Source: Micrococcus lacusdianchii (lineage in GTDB: Bacteria > Actinomycetota > Actinomycetes > Actinomycetales > Micrococcaceae). Taken from it: DNA of 64,000 bases. The notes below the pieces were generated by a model that was not told where the DNA came from, made no database searches, and saw only the letters and a program-made list of their open reading frames with translations. Shown here piece after piece: positions 7,851 through 15,238 of this stretch (the first letter of the stretch is position 1; every line of letters begins with the position of its first letter). The stretch lies in the NCBI RefSeq assembly GCF_023155805.1, contig NZ_JAKNUW010000002.1, positions 1 to 64,000 on the forward strand, given 5' to 3'. Position numbers and translations under genes: made by a program.

Positions 7851-10325
7851 ATGACCCGCCGAGACCCCGCCGCCGTGCCCGCCTCCACCTACCGCCTCCA
7901 GGTGAACGAGGACCTGCCCCTGGACTCGGTCGCCGCGCTGGTGCCCTACCTGTGGCGCCTGGGCGTGGACTGGCTGTACCTCTCGCCCCTGCTCGCCGCG
8001 GAGCCCGGCTCGGACCACGGGTACGACGTGGTGGACCCCACCCGGGTGGACCCCGCACGCGGGGGCCCGGAGGCGCTCGAGCGCCTGGCCCGCACGGCGC
8101 ACGAGGCGGGCATGCGCCTGCTCGTGGATGTGGTGCCCAACCACCTGGGCGTGGCCACGCCCGCCGCCAACCCGGCCTGGGAGGACCTGCTGCGGCACGG
8201 CCGCCAGGCCCGGCACGCAGCCTGGTTCGACGTGGACTGGGAGGCCGGCGGCGGGCGGGTGACGCTGCCCGTCCTGGGCGACGGTCCGGAGGGCGACCCC
8301 CGTGGCGCCGACGCCGAGCTGGACCGCCTCGTGGTGGTCCCGGACGAGGACGGGGGCGTCCTGCGGTACTGGGACAGCGCCTACCCCCTCGCCCCCGGAT
8401 CGCTGGAGGCGGCCGAGGAGGCCACCGGCCTGCGCGCCGCGGAGGTGTTCGCGGACCCGGACCCGGCCGCCGCGCCCACCGCGGACCGTGCCCGCCTGGC
8501 CCGGGCCGTCCACGACCGCCAGCACTACCGCCTCATGCACTGGCGCGCCGGCGACGCCGAGCTGGCCTACCGCCGGTTCTTCACCGTGACCACGCTCGCC
8601 GGCGTGCGCGTGGAGGACCCCGCGGTCTTCGACGCGGTGCACGCCGAGATCCGCCGCTGGACCGCGGAGGGGCTCGTCCACGGCCTGCGCGTGGACCACC
8701 CGGACGGCCTCGCCGATCCCGGCGCCTACGTCCGCCGCCTGCGCGAGGACGTGCTGCCCGAGGGCTACCTCGTGGTGGAGAAGATCCTCGAGCCGGGGGA
8801 GGCCCTGCCTCCCGCGTGGCCCGTGGACGGCACCACCGGCTACGACGCGCTCGGCGAGGTCGAGCGCGTCTTCATGACCCCCGCCGCGGCCGGGACCCCC
8901 GAGGAGGACGCCGCCCTGCGCGCCGAGTGGGAGCAGCTCGTGGCCCGGGAGAAGGAGGACGTGGCCCTCGGCTCCCTCGCCGCGGAGACCGCGCGGCTCG
9001 TGCGCGAGGCACGTGCCGCCGTCGTGCTCGGGGCACACTCGGACGAGGAGCTCACCGCCGCCTTCGCGGCCCTGCTGGCGGCCATGCCCGTCTACCGCAC
9101 CTACCTGCCCGTGGGGTCGGAGCATCTGGCCGAGGCCCTTGCAGCCGCGTGCGCCGCCGAGCCCGAGCGGACCGAGCTCCTGCAGGACGTGGCGGGAGTG
9201 CTGGGGGACCCCGACTCGCCGGTCGCGCGCCGCTTCCAGCAGTCCTCCGGCATGGTGATGGCCAAGGGCGTGGAGGACCGCTCCTTCTACCGGTGGACGC
9301 GCTGGTCCAACCTCAACGAGGTGGGCGGGGACCCGTCCCACGTGCACCTGCCGGTCGCAGAGTTCCACGCGCTGCAGCAGTCCCGGCAGGCCGCGTGGCC
9401 GCACGCCATGACCACTCTGTCCACGCACGACACGAAGCGCGGCGAGGACGTCCGGGCGCGCATCGCGGTGCTCGCGGAGGAGCCGCGGCGCTGGGAGGCG
9501 GAGCTCGCCGAGCTGCGGGCGCTGCACCCGCTGGACGAGCCGGGGCTCGAGCGGCTGGCGTGGGAGTCGATCGTGGGCGTGTGGCCCACCGACGGGACGG
9601 CACCGGAGGCGGAGCGCCTCGAGGGGTTCCTCCTCAAGGCCGCCCGCGAGGCCGCCGTGCACACCACGTGGACGGAGCAGGACGCGGCGTTCGAGGACCG
9701 GCTGCGCACCCTGGTGCGCGAGGCCGTGGCGGCGGACTCCGCCACCCGGGCCCTCGTGCAGGCCGTGGCGGACCGGATCGCCGAGCCCGGCCTGATCGTG
9801 CAGCTGGGCCACAAGCTCGTCCAGCTCACCGCCCCGGGCGTCCCGGACGTCTACCAGGGAACCGAGGTCCCCTTCCCGTCCCTCGTGGATCCGGACAACC
9901 GGCGTGCCGTGGACTTCGCGACCCGCGCCGCCCTGCTGGACCGCCTCGACGCCGGCCACGTCCCGGGCTTGGACGCCCCCGCCTCCGCCAAGCTCGCCGT
10001 GGTGGCCGCCGCGCTGCGCGCCCGCCGGGACCGCCGGGGACTGTTCACGGGCTACCGACCGCTGGACGTGGACGGCCCCGCCGCTGCGCACGCGATCGCG
10101 TTCGACCGGGGCGGGGCGATCACGGTGGCCACCCGTCTGCCCGCCACGCTCGAGGCCGCCGGCGGCTGGCGGGACACCGTGCTGACCGTGCCGCCCGGCC
10201 GGTGGCGCTGCACCGTCACAGGTGCCCCGGTGCACGCCGACGAGCGCGGCGCCGTCCGCCTGGACGCGCTGCTCAGCCGCTTGCCCGTCGCCCTGCTGCT
10301 GCCCGAGGACGAGGAGACCCGATGA
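7851..10325 (+). CDS. treY: maltooligosyltrehalose synthase
   Basis: 824 residues, a normal length for this GH13 enzyme, which isomerises the reducing-end alpha-1,4 bond of a maltooligosaccharide to the alpha,alpha-1,1 bond of trehalose. It opens with STYRLQVNEDLPLDSVAAL and WLYLSPLLAAEPGSDHGYDV, both typical of TreY. The four GH13 regions are visible: LLVDVVPNHLG near residue 90, LRVDHPDGLADP near 280 (nucleophile Asp), LVVEKILEPGE near 308 (acid/base Glu), and STHDTKRGEDVRAR near 525 (transition-state Asp). A VTAPGVPDVYQGTE segment precedes the C-terminal beta domain. Its stop overlaps the treZ start (ATGA), so the two are translationally coupled. No treX (debranching) gene is in the window. 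Confidence 0.95.
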   Translation: MTRRDPAAVPASTYRLQVNEDLPLDSVAALVPYLWRLGVDWLYLSPLLAAEPGSDHGYDVVDPTRVDPARGGPEALERLARTAHEAGMRLLVDVVPNHLGVATPAANPAWEDLLRHGRQARHAAWFDVDWEAGGGRVTLPVLGDGPEGDPRGADAELDRLVVVPDEDGGVLRYWDSAYPLAPGSLEAAEEATGLRAAEVFADPDPAAAPTADRARLARAVHDRQHYRLMHWRAGDAELAYRRFFTVTTLAGVRVEDPAVFDAVHAEIRRWTAEGLVHGLRVDHPDGLADPGAYVRRLREDVLPEGYLVVEKILEPGEALPPAWPVDGTTGYDALGEVERVFMTPAAAGTPEEDAALRAEWEQLVAREKEDVALGSLAAETARLVREARAAVVLGAHSDEELTAAFAALLAAMPVYRTYLPVGSEHLAEALAAACAAEPERTELLQDVAGVLGDPDSPVARRFQQSSGMVMAKGVEDRSFYRWTRWSNLNEVGGDPSHVHLPVAEFHALQQSRQAAWPHAMTTLSTHDTKRGEDVRARIAVLAEEPRRWEAELAELRALHPLDEPGLERLAWESIVGVWPTDGTAPEAERLEGFLLKAAREAAVHTTWTEQDAAFEDRLRTLVREAVAADSATRALVQAVADRIAEPGLIVQLGHKLVQLTAPGVPDVYQGTEVPFPSLVDPDNRRAVDFATRAALLDRLDAGHVPGLDAPASAKLAVVAAALRARRDRRGLFTGYRPLDVDGPAAAHAIAFDRGGAITVATRLPATLEAAGGWRDTVLTVPPGRWRCTVTGAPVHADERGAVRLDALLSRLPVALLLPEDEETR

Positions 10326-12442
10326 CCCCCACCTCCCCCGACGACGCGGCCCCCGGCGGCCTGGACCCGGCCGCCGCCGAGCGCGACGCGGTGGCCGCGG
10401 CCCGCGCCACCGACCACGCCGTGTGGGCCCCGCACGCGGAGCGCGTCGATCTGCTCCTCGTGGACACCGCCCCCGGCGTTCTGCACGACGCGGAGGACCG
10501 CTGGCCCGTGGCATCCGCCCACGAGCTCACCCGCGGCCCCGGCGGCTGGTGGCTGCCGGACGAGGCGGCACGCGCCGCCGTCGCCGGCCTGCAGGGCGGG
10601 GACCCCGGCTACGGCTTCCGCGTGGACGGCGGGATTCCCGTGCCCGACCCGCGCTCGCGCCGCCAGCCGGACACCGTGCACGGCCCCTCCCGCCGGGACG
10701 CGCAGGCCGCGGCCTTCGCGTGGACGGACGCCGACTGGACCGGTCCCGCCACGGTGGAGCGGGACCCCGCCGCCCCGCAGGGCGGCGGGATGCGCGGCGC
10801 CGTCCTGTACGAGCTGCACGTGGGCACGTTCACCGCCGCCGGGACGCTGGACGCGGCCGTCGAACTCCTGCCGCACCTGACGGACCTCGGCGTCACCCAC
10901 GTCGAGCTGCTGCCCGTGAACTCCTTCTCCGGGCCCCGCAACTGGGGCTATGACGGCGTCGGCTGGTTCGCGGTGGACGAGTCCTACGGTGGGCCCGAGG
11001 CCTACCGCCGCTTCGTGGACGCCGCGCACGCCGCCGGCCTCGGCGTGGTCCAGGACGTGGTCCACAACCACATGGGCCCCTCCGGCAACTACCTCAACGT
11101 CCTCGGCCCGTACCTCGTGGACCACGGCACCGGCTGGGGCGACGGGCCCAACCTGGACGGCCCCGACTCGGACGAGGTCCGCGCCCTCCTGCTGGACAAC
11201 GTCCGGTTCTGGCTCGAGGACATGCACCTGGACGGGCTGCGCCTGGACGCCGTGCACGCCCTGAGCGACACGCGCGCCGTGCACGTCCTCGAGGAGATGG
11301 CCGCGCTCGCGGATGGGATCGCCGCCCGCACGGGGCGCCCCGTGCCGCTGATGGCCGAGTGGGACCGCAACGACCCGCGCATCGTGCTCCCGCGCGTGCC
11401 CGGCGGGGGCGGGCTGGGCATGGCCGCGGCCTGGGACGACGACGTCCACCACGCCCTCCACGTGGCCGCCACGGGGGAGACCCATGGGTACTACGCGGAC
11501 TTCGCGCCGCTGGCCGCCGTGGCCAAGACCTTCGAGCACGTCTACCTGCACGACGGCGTCCACTCCACCTTCCGGGGGCGGGACCACGGCCGCCCCGTGC
11601 CCCCGGAGGTGCCCTCGCACGCCTTCGTGGCGAGCATCCAGAACCATGACCAGGTGGGCAACCGCGCGGCGGGGGACCGGACGGCCGCCACCCTCACGGA
11701 GGGCGCCCTGACCGCGCAGGCGGCGCTCCTGCTGGCCGGCCCGTACACTCCGATGCTCTTCATGGGCGAGGAGTTCGCCGCCACCACGCCGTGGCCCTTC
11801 TTCACCGCGCACCGCGAGCCGGAGCTGGGCGAGGCCGTCCGGGAGGGCCGCCGCCGCGAGTTCGGCTCCCACGGCTGGGACGAGTCCCTCGTCCCCGATC
11901 CCCAGGACCCGGCCACCCGCGACGCCGCCGTGCTCGACTGGGCCCAGGCCGAGCCCGCCCCGGGGTCAGCCTCCGACGCGCTGGGGCCTGCCGAGGCCCC
12001 CGACCGTGCCGCCCCGGGCGGCGCCGGCCGAGGGGCCCGGGTGCTGCAGACCTACCGGGCGCTGCTCGCGGCGCGCCGGGAGCTGCCCGCCCTCACCGAG
12101 CCGGACCGCACACGCACACGCACCGCGGTGATGACGGACGCCGCACGCCGACACGTGCACCTCGAGCGTCGCGCCGCGGACGGCTCCGGGGACGTGGCGG
12201 TCCTGGCCGCCCTCGGCGCCGAGCCGATGCAGGTCCCCGAGGAGTGGCGGGACGCCCGCCTCGTGGCAGGGCACGGTGACCTCGGCCCCCTCGGCCCCCT
12301 CGGCCCCCTCGGCCCCCTCGGCCCCCTCGGCCCCCTCGGCCCCCTCGGCTCCCTCGGCCCCTCCGGGGGGCCGCACGAGCTGCCCGCGGCCGTCCCCGCT
12401 CCCGGCTTCGTGCTCCTGCACCGCTTGCCCGCGGCGCGCTGA
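10322..12442 (+). CDS. treZ: maltooligosyltrehalose trehalohydrolase
   Basis: 706 residues, above the usual length of about 600; much of the excess is a low-complexity C-terminal segment. It cleaves trehalose from the end made by TreY. A CBM48-like N-terminal domain (DHAVWAPHAERVDLLLVD) is followed by the GH13 barrel: AVLYELHVGTFT, NWGYDGVGWFAVDESYGGP, VVQDVVHNHMGPSGNY, LDGLRLDAVHAL (nucleophile Asp near 305), LMAEWDRNDPR (acid/base Glu near 345) and IQNHDQVGNRA near 440. The start overlaps treY by four bases. Near the C-terminus a 9-bp repeat (12281-12361) encodes LGP units between the beta domain and the last residues. The stop lies only four bases from the stop of the convergent DUF4032 gene. 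Confidence 0.95.
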   Translation: MTPTSPDDAAPGGLDPAAAERDAVAAARATDHAVWAPHAERVDLLLVDTAPGVLHDAEDRWPVASAHELTRGPGGWWLPDEAARAAVAGLQGGDPGYGFRVDGGIPVPDPRSRRQPDTVHGPSRRDAQAAAFAWTDADWTGPATVERDPAAPQGGGMRGAVLYELHVGTFTAAGTLDAAVELLPHLTDLGVTHVELLPVNSFSGPRNWGYDGVGWFAVDESYGGPEAYRRFVDAAHAAGLGVVQDVVHNHMGPSGNYLNVLGPYLVDHGTGWGDGPNLDGPDSDEVRALLLDNVRFWLEDMHLDGLRLDAVHALSDTRAVHVLEEMAALADGIAARTGRPVPLMAEWDRNDPRIVLPRVPGGGGLGMAAAWDDDVHHALHVAATGETHGYYADFAPLAAVAKTFEHVYLHDGVHSTFRGRDHGRPVPPEVPSHAFVASIQNHDQVGNRAAGDRTAATLTEGALTAQAALLLAGPYTPMLFMGEEFAATTPWPFFTAHREPELGEAVREGRRREFGSHGWDESLVPDPQDPATRDAAVLDWAQAEPAPGSASDALGPAEAPDRAAPGGAGRGARVLQTYRALLAARRELPALTEPDRTRTRTAVMTDAARRHVHLERRAADGSGDVAVLAALGAEPMQVPEEWRDARLVAGHGDLGPLGPLGPLGPLGPLGPLGPLGSLGPSGGPHELPAAVPAPGFVLLHRLPAAR
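12281..12361 (+). repeat. 9-bp tandem repeat, nine copies, inside treZ
   Basis: The unit ctcggcccc occurs nine times with one variant (copy eight has ctcggctcc). It encodes (LGP)n in frame, so copy-number change would lengthen or shorten the protein without a frameshift. Confidence 0.9.
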
Positions 12443-12446
12443 GCCC

Positions 12447-13781
12447 TCAGCGGGACGCGGAGTCGGCGTCGTCCGCGCCCCCCGGGGCGGGCACGGCCCG
12501 GAGCATCGTGGTGGTGGGGTGCAGGGCGAGGGCGTCCTCGTCCCGGCGTGCGCGCAGCACCGTCTCCACATAGGAGTCCACGGCCTCCTGCAGGGGCACC
12601 GCGGCGCCCCGGGCCTCCGAGAGGTACCACCGGTGCTCGAGCAGCTGGTGCATGACCTCAGCGGGCTCCAGCTTCGCGCGCAGCTCGAGCGGCACGGAGC
12701 GCACCACGGGATCGAACACCTCGATCACCCAGCGGTGCGCCGCGTGGTCGATGTCCAGGTACGGGTCCCACGCGCGGCGGGCCGCCTCGATGTCCACCAG
12801 CAGCCGACGCGCCTGGTTCTCCTGCACGTGCAGCCCCGTGAGCCGCTCCAGCCGGCGCCGGTGGTACCCGGAGCGCACGTCCGTGGGGCTGGCGACCAGC
12901 ATCCCGGGCGCGTCCGCTCCGCGCAGCGAGTACTCGGCCACCTCGAAGCCCAGCTCCTGGAGACGGCGGAACCGGCGGTCCATCCGCCACGGCTCGTGCC
13001 GGGGGAACACGGTGGGCTCGGTGAGCTGCTGCCAGAGCTGACGGTAGGACGCCACGAACAGGTCCGGGGTGGAGACGGGGTCGACGTCCGGGTCGGCGAG
13101 GCCGCTGGCCTGCAGGTCCATGAGCTCCCCGCCCACGTTCACGCGGGCCACGTCCAGGTCATGCTCGCGCTGCCCGGCGGACAGGCGCTCGCGCAGCTCA
13201 CCGGTCTCCGCGTCCACGAGGTGTGCGGCGAACCCGCCGGCGTCCCGCCGGAAGAGGACGTTGGACAGCGAGACGTCCCCCCAGAAGAAGCCCTGCAGGT
13301 GCAGCTCCACGAGGAGCATGGCCAGGGCGTCCATGAGGCGCACCAGAGTGCGTCGCTCGAGGCGCTCGGAGAACACCGCGCGGTACGGCAGGGAGAAGCG
13401 CAGGTGCCGGGTGACGAGGGCCGCCCGCAGGGGGGAGCCGTCGTCGGCCGTGCGACCCGAGACCACCGCCACGGGCAGCACCGAGGGTGAGGGCAGGTCC
13501 TCGAGGCGGCGCAGCAGCCGGTACTCGCGGAACGCGAGGTCCTCCGTGGTCTCCTTCACGGCGACGACGCCGCCGCCCATGTGCGCGAACCGCACCACGT
13601 GCCGGGAGATGCCGCGGGGCAGCGCGGCCAGCACGTCGGCCGGCCACTGCTCGAGCGGGGTCTGCCACGGCAGGGCGAGCAGCGAGGTCGCCGGGTCCTC
13701 CGTGGCGTCCCCCGAGGGGGCGGCCGTCACGGTCAGCCGGTCGGCGGGGGAGGGGGATGGGGTGGCGTCCTGCGTGTCCAT
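12447..13781 (-). CDS. DUF4032 protein with kinase-like (lipopolysaccharide kinase) fold
   Basis: 444 residues. The N-terminal half resembles small-molecule kinases: MGGGVVAVKETTEDLAFREYRLLRRL (nucleotide-binding Lys and helix-C Glu), FFWGDVSLSNVLFRR (catalytic loop with Asp and Asn) and AHLVDAETGEL (metal-binding Asp). The C-terminal half (QELGFEVAEYSLRG to VIEVFDPVVRSVPLELRAKLEPAEVMHQLLEHRWYLSE) is the DUF4032 domain of actinobacteria. The substrate is unknown. It converges on treYZ with a four-base gap, which may reflect packing rather than function. CAGGAT followed by six bases before the ATG at 13781 is a weak leaderless promoter. Confidence 0.75.
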   Translation of the reverse strand: MDTQDATPSPSPADRLTVTAAPSGDATEDPATSLLALPWQTPLEQWPADVLAALPRGISRHVVRFAHMGGGVVAVKETTEDLAFREYRLLRRLEDLPSPSVLPVAVVSGRTADDGSPLRAALVTRHLRFSLPYRAVFSERLERRTLVRLMDALAMLLVELHLQGFFWGDVSLSNVLFRRDAGGFAAHLVDAETGELRERLSAGQREHDLDVARVNVGGELMDLQASGLADPDVDPVSTPDLFVASYRQLWQQLTEPTVFPRHEPWRMDRRFRRLQELGFEVAEYSLRGADAPGMLVASPTDVRSGYHRRRLERLTGLHVQENQARRLLVDIEAARRAWDPYLDIDHAAHRWVIEVFDPVVRSVPLELRAKLEPAEVMHQLLEHRWYLSEARGAAVPLQEAVDSYVETVLRARRDEDALALHPTTTMLRAVPAPGGADDADSASR

Positions 13782-13958
13782 CCGTGCATCCTGGCAGAGA
13801 CGGGGGCCTCGGCGCCCTGCGGGCGGCCCCGGTGGCCTGGGGAGCGCTTCCGCCCCTCCCAGGATCGGCCGGTAGGCTCGCTCCGGGGCGGGTCCGCCCG
13901 TCCCTCCCGCGTGCGCGCGTGCCCCGCGCGCCGCCCCGCACCCGACCCAGGAGGACCA

Positions 13959-14822
13959 GTGGCCAGCAGGAACACGGCGTCTGCCGCGACCGACGCCCGC
14001 ACCCGCGCCCGCCAGATGCAGGCGGAGCAGCAGCGCAAGGACCGCCGCAAGCGGACCGCCGTCATCTGGGGCTCCGTGCTCGCGGCGCTCCTGCTGATCG
14101 GGCTCGTGGTGGCGCTCGTGACCCGCGCCCAGGGCGACGGCGACATCCCCACCGCCGGCCCGATGCCCGCCGCCGCCAACGAGGAGGGCGGCGTCGTCCT
14201 CACCTCGCCCACCGCCCTCGCCGACCCGGGCCTGGGCGAGCGCGAGGTGGACGCGGCCGCGGTGCAGGTGCCCGAGGGTCCCGCCGAGAAGCCCGCTGAC
14301 AGCGCCCCGGGCACGCAGCCCCGCGCCGAGGGCGGGCCCGCCCACGTGGTGGTCTACGCGGACTTCAACTGCGTGCACTGCGCTGCGTTCGAGCAGGAGA
14401 ACGCCGCGCTGCTGGAGGGCTGGCTGGCCGACGGCAAGGCCACCGTCGAGTACCGGATCGTGGACTTCCTGAGCGCGCCGAACAACCAGAACTTCTCCGC
14501 CCGCGCCGCGAACGCGGCCTACTGCGTGGCCGAGCAGGCGCCCGAGCAGTACGACCCGTTCGTGACGGACGTCTTCGGCGCGTACGAGGGCCACGGTGGC
14601 AAGGGCCTGTCCGACGACGAGCTCGCCCAGCGCGCCGAGGCCCTCGGCGCGGACGTGTCCGACTGCATGGAGCAGGACACCTACCGCCCCGCGGTCGCCT
14701 ACACCACCCAGAAGGCTAAGGCCGCCCCGATCCAGGGCACGCCCACCGTGTACGTGGACGGCCAGTGGTGGTCCGGGGAGCAGGCCTTCCAGGAGTGGGC
14801 CAGCCCGATCGTCGAGGGCTGA
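13959..14822 (+). CDS. membrane-anchored DsbA-like thioredoxin-fold protein
   Basis: 287 residues. A basic cytoplasmic tail (residues 1-28, many Arg/Lys) is followed by one transmembrane helix (TAVIWGSVLAALLLIGLVVAL, about 29-50) and an extracytoplasmic DsbA-like domain. The domain has VVVYADFNCVHCAAFEQEN (active-site CVHC, both Cys present), an inserted helical part, and IQGTPTVYVDGQWW with the cis-proline Thr-Pro. It should form or shuffle disulfides in exported proteins; the neighbouring subtilase has several cysteines. The GTG at 13959 has AGGAGGA directly upstream. A TAGGCT -10 at 13873-13878 would give a leader of about 75 bases. Confidence 0.85.
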   Translation: MASRNTASAATDARTRARQMQAEQQRKDRRKRTAVIWGSVLAALLLIGLVVALVTRAQGDGDIPTAGPMPAAANEEGGVVLTSPTALADPGLGEREVDAAAVQVPEGPAEKPADSAPGTQPRAEGGPAHVVVYADFNCVHCAAFEQENAALLEGWLADGKATVEYRIVDFLSAPNNQNFSARAANAAYCVAEQAPEQYDPFVTDVFGAYEGHGGKGLSDDELAQRAEALGADVSDCMEQDTYRPAVAYTTQKAKAAPIQGTPTVYVDGQWWSGEQAFQEWASPIVEG

Positions 14823-14845
14823 CCCCGCCCTCCTTGTACCCTGGA

Positions 14846-14873
14846 GGGGCGCCGCCGGACTCGGCGGCGCCCC
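14846..14873 (+). terminator. hairpin between the DsbA-like gene and tRNA-Thr
   Basis: A perfect 12-bp stem (14846-14857 with 14862-14873) and GACT loop. It ends four bases before the tRNA. A TACCCT -10 at 14837-14842 lies just before it, so it could instead sit in the tRNA leader and guide processing. Confidence 0.65.
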
Positions 14874-14877
14874 TTCC

Positions 14878-14954
14878 GCCTCCTTAGCTCAGCTGGCCAG
14901 AGCAGCTGCCTTGTAAACAGCAGGTCGCCGGTTCGAATCCGGCAGGGGGCTCCA
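14878..14954 (+). tRNA. tRNA-Thr (anticodon TGT)
   Basis: The cloverleaf is complete: acceptor GCCTCCT/AGGGGGC, D stem GCTC/GAGC, T stem GCCGG/CCGGC, discriminator T and encoded CCA. The anticodon loop CTTGTAA gives UGU. The anticodon stem GCTGC/ACAGC has a C-A mismatch at its loop-closing pair (31-39). Confidence 0.92.
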
Positions 14955-14960
14955 CATCGG

Positions 14961-14992
14961 ACGGCCCCGGGGCGCTCTCGCCCCGGGGCCGT
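14961..14992 (+). terminator. terminator after tRNA-Thr
   Basis: A 13-bp perfect stem (14961-14973 with 14980-14992) around a six-base loop, six bases after CCA. Confidence 0.8.
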
Positions 14993-15001
14993 CGTCGTGG
15001 A

Positions 15002-15115
15002 GGCGTCCACCGTGGACGCCCTCACTGCTGTGTCCGGGCTGGGCGGGAGGCCTCCGTCTGCCCGATGGTGCCGTACGCGCCCGGCACCATCGGATGGAGT
15101 GCGGGCGACCATCGG
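15002..15115. promoter_or_regulatory. operator-like dyads upstream of the secreted protease
   Basis: Two separate dyads: GGCGTCCAC-C-GTGGACGCC (15002-15020) and CCGATGGTGCCG-N8-CGGCACCATCGG (15062-15093). A further ACCATCGG half-site lies at 15108-15115. A plausible -10 (TACTGT, 15159-15164) follows, so the dyads lie at about -60 to -170 from the probable start, where activators or repressors bind. Confidence 0.45.
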
Positions 15116-15238
15116 ACAGAGTTCCCCCGGGGAGGGTTCCTCGACCGGATCGTGACCGTACTGTGATGCCACCGCCGAGCCCCCGGGGACCTCCCGGGCC
15201 GGTCACGACCGGCGGGCCTGTCACACCGAGGAGACACG

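Noticed and set aside
7362..10514. Very long open frame (1050 codons) antisense to treY
   Set aside because: High GC leaves long stop-free antisense frames. The sense frame has all TreY motifs; the antisense protein is compositionally biased with no recognisable domain.
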